The notes under the pieces were generated by a model that saw only the letters and a list, made by a program, of their open reading frames with translations, was not told the DNA's origin and did no database searches. From Variovorax sp. RA8 (lineage in GTDB: Bacteria > Pseudomonadota > Gammaproteobacteria > Burkholderiales > Burkholderiaceae_C), in the NCBI RefSeq assembly GCF_901827175.1, contig NZ_LR594662.1, positions 1,426,001 through 1,490,000 of the forward strand: 64,000 nucleotides of DNA, in the 5' to 3' direction. This document shows positions 51,501 to 64,000 of the stretch, piece after piece; the stretch's first letter is position 1, and every line of letters begins with the position of its first letter. Position numbers and translations under genes: made by a program.

Positions 51501-53639
51501 AGGTCGGCCGGCAGCTTGCGCTGCCAGTTGGGCTGCTCGTGGGTCGTGCCGGGCATGTTGGCCTGCTCGACCACGCCGAGCACGTCTTCGAGCTGGACCA
51601 TCATGAGCAAGGCAGGCGCCTCGGCCAGGAAGGCGTGCACGGCCTCGACCGTGCGCGGCGCGAGCCGAGACTCGCTGCTGGCCTGCGCGATCTCCTCGGC
51701 ACTCAGAAGGCCGGCATGCCGCACCGCCAGCAGCAGCTGCACGCGCTGGCGTGCGCGATCGAGCAGCTGCTGCTCGAGCTGCGCCTCGTCGGGAATCAGG
51801 CCGAGCTGCAGGCGCAGGCGCAGGTCCTCCCCGCACCACCAGCCGGCCAGCGTGGGCAGGTCGTGCGTGCCCACCGCGGCCAGAGCCTGCGCGGGGTAGG
51901 CGGCGGCCGGCTTGAAGGCGCCGTCCGCCTCGCGCTCGAAGAAGAGCAGCCGGTAGGACAGGATGTCGAAGCGCGCGAGCGCCTCGCGCATCTCGGGCTG
52001 GACGGTGCCGAGGTCTTCGCCGATCACCAGGCAGCGGTGGCGCTGGCTTTCGAGCGCGACGATGGCCAGCATCTCGTCCAGCGGGTAGCGCACATAGCCG
52101 CCCTCGCGCGCGGTGCCGCCAGCGGGAATCCAGAACAGGCGCATGAGGCCCATCACATGGTCGATGCGCAGGGCGCCGGCGTGGCGCATGTTGGCGCGCA
52201 GGGTGTCGATGAAGAAGCGGTAGCCCTCGGCGCGCAGGCGATCGGGCCGCAGCGGCGGCAGGCCCCAGCCCTGGCCGGAGGGGTTGAACTCGTCCGGCGG
52301 CGCGCCCACGCTCGCCTCGGCGGCGAACAGGGCGCCTTCGCTCCAGACATCCGAGCCGCCGCGGTCGCTCGACACCGCGAGGTCGAGGTACAGGCCGATG
52401 CCCAGGCCGAGCGCCTTGCAGTGCGCGTTGGCGCGCGCCAGCTGGCCCGCGGCCAGCCACTGCAGGTACTGGTGGAACTGCACGCGCTGCGCGTGCTGCC
52501 GCGCGAAGGCCTCCACCGCGGGACTCTCCGGGTCGCGATAGTCCTCGGGCCAGAGCGGCCAGCCCCAGACCGCCGCATCGGCCGCGTGGAAGTGCGCCTG
52601 CAGCGCTTCGAACAGCGCATGCCGCCGCAATGACTCGCCGCCTTCGGCAACGAAGGCCAGGAAGGCGAAGCCCGTGTCGTCCTGCGCGTCGCGGCCGTCC
52701 TGCGTCAGGCGGCAGGCGCGGAAGTGCGCGAACAGCAGCTCGAGCACCTCGAACTTCGCCTGCGCGACACCGGCGTAGTCCACCAGCGGCAGCTCGCGCA
52801 GCGCCGCGAGCCGGGTCTGGAATTCGAGCGAGCCCACCAGCCGGCGCGCGGCTTCGCAATGGGCGAAGTCGGGCACTGCCTCGACATCGATGCAGAGCAC
52901 GTTGAGCCAGCGCCGCGAGGACGGACTGTACGGGCTCGCATGCGCCGGGTTGTGCGGAAAGAGCGCGTGCAGCGGATTGAGTCCCACGATGTCGGCGCCG
53001 CGCGGCGCCATCTGCGTGATGAGCTGCGCGAGGTCGGTGAAGTCGCCGATGCCCCAGTTGCGGCGCGAGCGCAGCGCATACAGCTGCAGCGCCGGGCCCC
53101 AGACCCGACCGCCGTCGCGCAGCGCGGCCGGGCGCCAGCAGCGCTCGGGCGCGCTGATGAGGAGGGTCTCGCCCTCCAGCCCTTCGATGCGCAGGCGGTG
53201 GTAGCCCATCGGCAGGCCGCGGGCGAACGGGACCTGGCGCTCGCACCAGCGCGTGCCGTCGATCTCGACGGCGGCCGTCTCCGGCAGTGCGGCGGTGTCG
53301 ATCTCGCCCTGCTGCTTCCCGCCGTCTTCCTCCCACAGCTGCCAGCGCAGGCGCCCCATCGACGCCGGCATGCGCAGGGGCAGTGCCCAATCGGCGCTGG
53401 ACGCGCGGATCACCCGCACCGGCGGCAGGCCGCACGACCAACTCGCGCGACGCTCGGCTTCCAGCAGCGCGCCGGCTTGCGCGCCGTCGTGCAGCCGCAC
53501 GCCGAACTCGGCCAGGAGCGCGAGCAGGGTCTCGCGCGGCACCGGCTGGTGCGCGCCCCAGATGTCGTGGTAGTCGAGTGCGATGCCGAAGTGGGCGCAG
53601 AGCAGGGCGATCGCTTCCGATGCACCGTCGTGCGCCGCT

Positions 53640-53647
<8 letters not shown>
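48518..53647 (-). CDS. treY: MalQ-TreY fusion: 4-alpha-glucanotransferase and maltooligosyltrehalose synthase
   Basis: 1,709 residues from a TTG start at 53647, in one uninterrupted frame. Residues 1-749 are a MalQ amylomaltase: RNWGIGDFTDLAQLI, ALRIDHVMGLMRLFWIP with the nucleophile Asp, CLVIGEDLGTVQPEM with the acid/base Glu, and VGTHDLPTLAGWW. Residues 750-1709, starting MQARIPRATYRLQFHKGF, are a full TreY (GH13_26): VDLVPNHMGVMG, GQVDGLRIDHPDGLYDP, VAEKIKAEDEEVPEDW and SSTHDNKRSEDVR. TreY isomerises the reducing-end glucose of maltodextrin into trehalose linkage; MalQ shuffles glucan lengths and would supply chains. The start overlaps the treZ stop by eight bases. No ATG start is available near the beginning. 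Confidence 0.93.
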
Positions 53648-57672
<4,025 letters not shown>

Positions 57673-57676
<4 letters not shown>

Positions 57677-58383
57677 CGGCGAAATTTGCGCTCTTCGAGT
57701 CGTTCTGCGGGGTCTTTGCTCTCGCGTGGCCACCATTGTTCGATGCGTTCGGCTGCCCAGTCCTTGCCGCCCAGGCCGAATGCCAGGGCCAGCGCGAAGA
57801 CCACCCCGGCCAGGATGACCAGGAAGCTCTCGCGCACGATGTCGCCGCCGACCTTGATCTGGTCGAGCGCGATGAGCACCACGAAGACCAGGATCGCGTA
57901 CTGCGCCAGCTTGCCGAGGAAGACGGCGTCCTGCAGCTTGACGTTGCGGCAGTAGGCAGTCACCGTGTCTCCGACGAAGCGCGCGAAGTACGAGCCGAAG
58001 GCCAGCACCAGCACCGCGACGAAGACATTGGGGACGAACCACATCACCTTGCCGATCAGGTCGCTGATGTAGGTAAGCCCCAGGCCGTTGAACGCAATCA
58101 GCAGCGAGGCGAGGATCACCAGCCAGTACACCAGCACGCCGAACACGCTGGTGGTGTCGCCGCGCATGCCGCCCTGGCGCAGGAAGCCGTCGAGGCCGGC
58201 GCGCTCGGTGAGCACGTTGAAGTTGATGGCGTGCAAGGCCTTCACCACGGTGAAGCGCGCCAGCTTGGCGAGGAGCCAGCCGGCGACCACGACCACCACC
58301 GCGATGAGCAGGCGCGGCAGGAAGGCGCCGATCTGGAACAGGATGGCCCGCAAGGGCTCCAGGTGGATTCCGAAGCTTTCCAT
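57673..58383 (-). CDS. Membrane protein with conserved TM-helix (mechanosensitive-channel-related) repeats
   Basis: 236 residues with four or five membrane helices. Three related segments (LLIAVVVVVAGWLLAKLARF; FVPNVFVAVLVLAFGSYFAR; FLVILAGVVFALALAFGLGG) are repeats of the conserved TM-helix unit found in some MscS-like proteins. The last one ends in a glycine-rich GLGGKDWA like the pore-lining helix start. No MscS beta-domain follows, so channel activity is not assured. It sits inside the trehalose/glucan operon, overlapping glgX by four bases and 43 after treS. A link between turgor sensing and trehalose metabolism is a natural guess. Confidence 0.82.
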
Positions 58384-58426
58384 GATGCTTTTCTCCGTTG
58401 ACCCGTGCGTGCTCGGCGGGCGTTCG

Positions 58427-61762
<3,336 letters not shown>

Positions 61763-61774
61763 GTCAACAGGCCC

Positions 61775-63829
61775 CTAGAGGAAGTAGTCGAAGTCGCGTT
61801 CGTCGCGTACCCGCCGCCGCACCACGAACACATGCGCCGGCACGCTGTGCGGATCGAGCCGGATGAAATGGCGGCTGCCCTGCCAGAGGTAGCGCTGGTT
61901 GCTCAGCAGGTCGTGCATCTGGAAGGGATGCGCGGGCTCGCAGTCGACGAAGTCCAGGTCCAGCTCGAGCCAGCCGGACTGTACGTTGTGCGGGTCGAGG
62001 TTGACGACTGTCACGATCACGTTGCTGCCGTCGGCCGAGCGCTTGGCATAGGCGAGCAGCTCGCCGTTGTCGATCTGGAAGAAGCGCAGGCTGCGGTCTG
62101 CATGCAGGGCCGGGTTCTCGCGCCGGATGTGGTTGACGCGCGCGATGAAGGGCGCGAGGCTTTGCGGATCGTCGTGGTTCCAGCGGCGCAACTGGTATTT
62201 CTCGGAGTTCAGGTATTCCTCGCTGCCCTGCTCACGCGGCAGGTGCTCACGCAGCTCGAAGGCGGGGCCGTAGATGCCGTAGCTCGCCGACAGCGTGGCC
62301 GCCAGCACCAGGCGGGCCATGAAGACGGGGGTTTCGCCGCCCTGCAGCCGCTCGTGCAGGATGTCGGGCGTGTTGGGCCACACGTTGGGCCGGAAGTACT
62401 CGCTGCCGAGGCCCTGCGAGAGCTCTGTGAAGTACTCTGTGAGCTCCTGCTTGGTGTTGCGCCAGGTGAAGTAGGTGTAGGACTGCGAGAAGCCCAGCTT
62501 GGCGAGCCGGTGCATCACCTTCGGTCGGGTGAAGGCCTCGGCCAGGAACAGCACGTCGGGGTGCGCGCGCTTGAGCTCGGTGATCGCCCATTCCCAGAAG
62601 GGGAAGGCCTTGGTGTGCGGGTTGTCGACGCGGAAGATCTTCACGCCCTCGGCGATCCAATGCTCGAACACGCTCTTGAGCTCGGTCCAGAGCCCTTGCC
62701 AATCCTCGGTCTCGAAGTTGAAGGGGTAGATGTCCTGGTACTTCTTCGGCGGGTTCTCGGCGTACTGCACGGTGCCGTCGGGGCGCCAGCGGAACCAGGC
62801 GGGATGGGCCTTGACGTAGGGGTGGTCGGGCGCGCACTGGAAGGCGATGTCGAGGGCGATCTCCAGGCCGTGGCGCTGTGCCTCGGCCCGCAGGTGCTGG
62901 AAGTCCTCGCGGGTGCCCAGCTCGGGCAGGATGGACTTGTGGCCGCCTTCCTCTGCGCCGATGGCCCAGGGGCTGCCCACATCGCCGGGCTGCGCCGCGA
63001 GCGCGTTGTTCTTTCCCTTGCGCTGGATGCGCCCGATCGGATGGATCGGCGGGAAGTAGAGCACGTCGAAGCCCATGGCGGCGATCGCCGGCAGGCGCGC
63101 CTCCACGTCCTTGAAGGTGCCGTGCCGGTCGCCTTCGGGCGCGGTGGAGCGAGGGAAGAGCTCGTACCAGGTGCTGAAGCGTGCGCGCTCGCGGTCGGCC
63201 ACGAGCGGCAGCTCCACCGGGTGGTGCGTGGCCAGGCGGCGGTCGGGATAGCGCTCGGCCAGGACGCAGAGCGCCTCGTCCAGTGCGAAGGCCTTGAGGG
63301 CTGTCGCGTCCATGCTGTTCTCGACCGCCGCGGCCTCCAGCTCACGGCTCCAGCGCGCCAGCGCCTGGGCATCGGCAGCTTTCGCGCGCCCGGCCCGCTC
63401 GGCTGCGGCGGCGATTTCATGCGCGCCCACCTGCGAGGCGATGCGGATGTCTTCCGGATCGACGCGGCGCGCCATGTCGTGGCGCCAGGATTCGAAGGCG
63501 TCGACCCAGGCGGTGACGGTGTAGCGGTAGCGGCCGATCGCGGGCGGCGCGAATTCGGCCTCCCAGACGTCGTTGCCCAATGCCTTCATCGGAAGCTCGG
63601 CCCAGTCCGCGTCGGCCTCGGCGCGCCAGCGCAACATCACGCGCAGCACGTCGTGGCCGTCGGCGAAGCAGTGGGCCTGCACGCGCAAGGCCTCGCCGGC
63701 CACGCGCTTCACCGCGAAGCGGCCGCCGTCGACGTTCGGCAGCACCGCATCGATGACGGCACGCACGCGGCCGTCCTCGCCGTCCGTGCGTTCGATCTTC
63801 GGGGCGGGCGATGCGGCGGCCTTAGGCAT
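61775..63829 (-). CDS. glgE: Alpha-1,4-glucan:maltose-1-phosphate maltosyltransferase GlgE
   Basis: 684 residues. N-terminal beta-domain with the typical [19 protein letters not shown], then a helical insert, then the GH13_3 barrel: [54 protein letters not shown] with the nucleophile Asp, and [19 protein letters not shown] with the acid/base Glu. GlgE adds maltosyl units from maltose-1-phosphate to alpha-glucan with retention of configuration. The start ATG 63829 overlaps the glgB stop by eight bases. It is followed by treS/maltokinase, which makes its substrate. Confidence 0.95.
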   Translation of the reverse strand: MPKAAASPAPKIERTDGEDGRVRAVIDAVLPNVDGGRFAVKRVAGEALRVQAHCFADGHDVLRVMLRWRAEADADWAELPMKALGNDVWEAEFAPPAIGRYRYTVTAWVDAFESWRHDMARRVDPEDIRIASQVGAHEIAAAAERAGRAKAADAQALARWSRELEAAAVENSMDATALKAFALDEALCVLAERYPDRRLATHHPVELPLVADRERARFSTWYELFPRSTAPEGDRHGTFKDVEARLPAIAAMGFDVLYFPPIHPIGRIQRKGKNNALAAQPGDVGSPWAIGAEEGGHKSILPELGTREDFQHLRAEAQRHGLEIALDIAFQCAPDHPYVKAHPAWFRWRPDGTVQYAENPPKKYQDIYPFNFETEDWQGLWTELKSVFEHWIAEGVKIFRVDNPHTKAFPFWEWAITELKRAHPDVLFLAEAFTRPKVMHRLAKLGFSQSYTYFTWRNTKQELTEYFTELSQGLGSEYFRPNVWPNTPDILHERLQGGETPVFMARLVLAATLSASYGIYGPAFELREHLPREQGSEEYLNSEKYQLRRWNHDDPQSLAPFIARVNHIRRENPALHADRSLRFFQIDNGELLAYAKRSADGSNVIVTVVNLDPHNVQSGWLELDLDFVDCEPAHPFQMHDLLSNQRYLWQGSRHFIRLDPHSVPAHVFVVRRRVRDERDFDYFL

Positions 63830-64000
63830 GGGGGTCGTGCTCCAGGATCAATGTCGACAACGGTGGCAGCGTGAGACAGAGCGAATGCATGCGGCCGTGC
63901 GAACGGACGGGCGAGGCCTCGACGCCGCCGAAGTTGCCCCAGCCCGCGCCGCCGAATTCGCTGGCGTCGCTGTTGAGGCGCTCGCGCCAAAAGCCGCCCC
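63822..64000 (-). CDS. glgB: 1,4-alpha-glucan branching enzyme, C-terminal end (gene continues past the window)
   Basis: Only the last 59 codons are in the window. They read [18 protein letters not shown] followed by [15 protein letters not shown] and a TAA, the characteristic C-terminal all-beta domain of GlgB. The stop lies inside the glgE start, so the two are translated together and glgB heads the known part of the operon. GlgB introduces the alpha-1,6 branches that GlgX later removes. Confidence 0.85.
   Translation of the reverse strand, partial: GGFWRERLNSDASEFGGAGWGNFGGVEASPVRSHGRMHSLCLTLPPLSTLILEHDPHA

Noticed and set aside
48929..52633. A 1,234-codon plus-strand frame opposite malQ-treY
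   Set aside because: Same cause; the minus strand carries complete GH77 and GH13 motifs, and the plus frame matches no family.

Overview
The window is a 64 kb GC-rich, gene-dense chromosomal stretch. Gene content points to a soil or rhizosphere betaproteobacterium of the Burkholderiales, most likely the family Comamonadaceae (Variovorax-like). The main reasons are four Bug/TctC-type periplasmic binding proteins placed in separate catabolic operons, a betaproteobacterial short H-NS, a fused MalQ-TreY, and many LysR/GntR/AraC-controlled degradation clusters. The genus is an inference; no rRNA, tRNA, CRISPR array, IS element or phage gene was seen. No stretch longer than 300 bases lacks a gene.

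Layout. 1-0.8 kb: C-terminal end of a phosphoketolase. 0.8-7.6 kb: a TetR regulator with a clustered palindromic operator, then a plus-strand operon of crotonase, class III CoA-transferase, fumarylacetoacetase, two Bug proteins and a DUF302 protein. 7.6-10.8 kb: small and hypothetical genes and an EamA exporter. 10.8-23.2 kb: an aromatic-degradation island. The minus arm holds a maleylacetate-reductase-like enzyme, an amidase, a LinD-like glutathione S-transferase and a divergent tryptophan-dioxygenase-fold protein. The plus arm holds a nitroreductase, a PcpA/LinE-type ring-cleavage dioxygenase and a WrbA-type quinone reductase. Two LysR regulators, another GST, a Bug protein and a second amidase complete it. 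23.1-28.4 kb: a double-headed H-NS, then a GntR-controlled aldolase/Bug/DhaK/DhaL operon. 28.5-33.6 kb: an AraC regulator, a LuxR-type quorum-sensing receptor without a synthase, and a damaged biosynthetic operon (aminotransferase fragment, 2OG-dioxygenase fragment, MFS exporter, ATP-grasp ligase). 33.7-38.9 kb: a six-gene operon joining a complete partner-switching module (STAS antagonist, RsbW-like kinase, SpoIIE/RsbU phosphatase) to a Ras-like GTPase, a membrane OmpA-domain protein and a coiled-coil protein. 39-46.4 kb: two divergent DJ-1-fold proteins, a cytochrome b561/YceI/YceI/SRPBCC operon, and an MFS exporter with a divergent LysR. 46.5-48.5 kb: a small protein and an autotransporter beta-domain that has lost its passenger. 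48.5-64 kb: a minus-strand alpha-glucan/trehalose operon (glgB-glgE-treS/maltokinase-membrane protein-glgX-treZ-malQ::treY) whose genes mostly overlap by 4 or 8 nt.

How the parts work together. The glucan operon carries both the GlgE route (trehalose to maltose, maltose-1-phosphate, glucan) and the TreYZ route (glucan to trehalose), with a membrane-helix protein of the mechanosensitive type embedded in it, which suggests osmotic control. The 10.8-23 kb island has the right enzymes to turn a nitro- or halo-substituted phenol or hydroquinone into maleylacetate and 3-oxoadipate. A 60 bp repeat occurs at three places (18.9, 37.4 and 43.2-43.4 kb, the last triplicated). At each, one end of the repeat coincides with the TGA stop codon of a minus-strand gene, and it carries a Shine-Dalgarno-like GAAGG with an ATG at its other end.

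The strongest candidates for undescribed biology are the GTPase/OmpA/partner-switch operon, the 60 bp stop-codon repeat, and the LinD/LinE/MAR-like island with its odd tryptophan-dioxygenase homologue.
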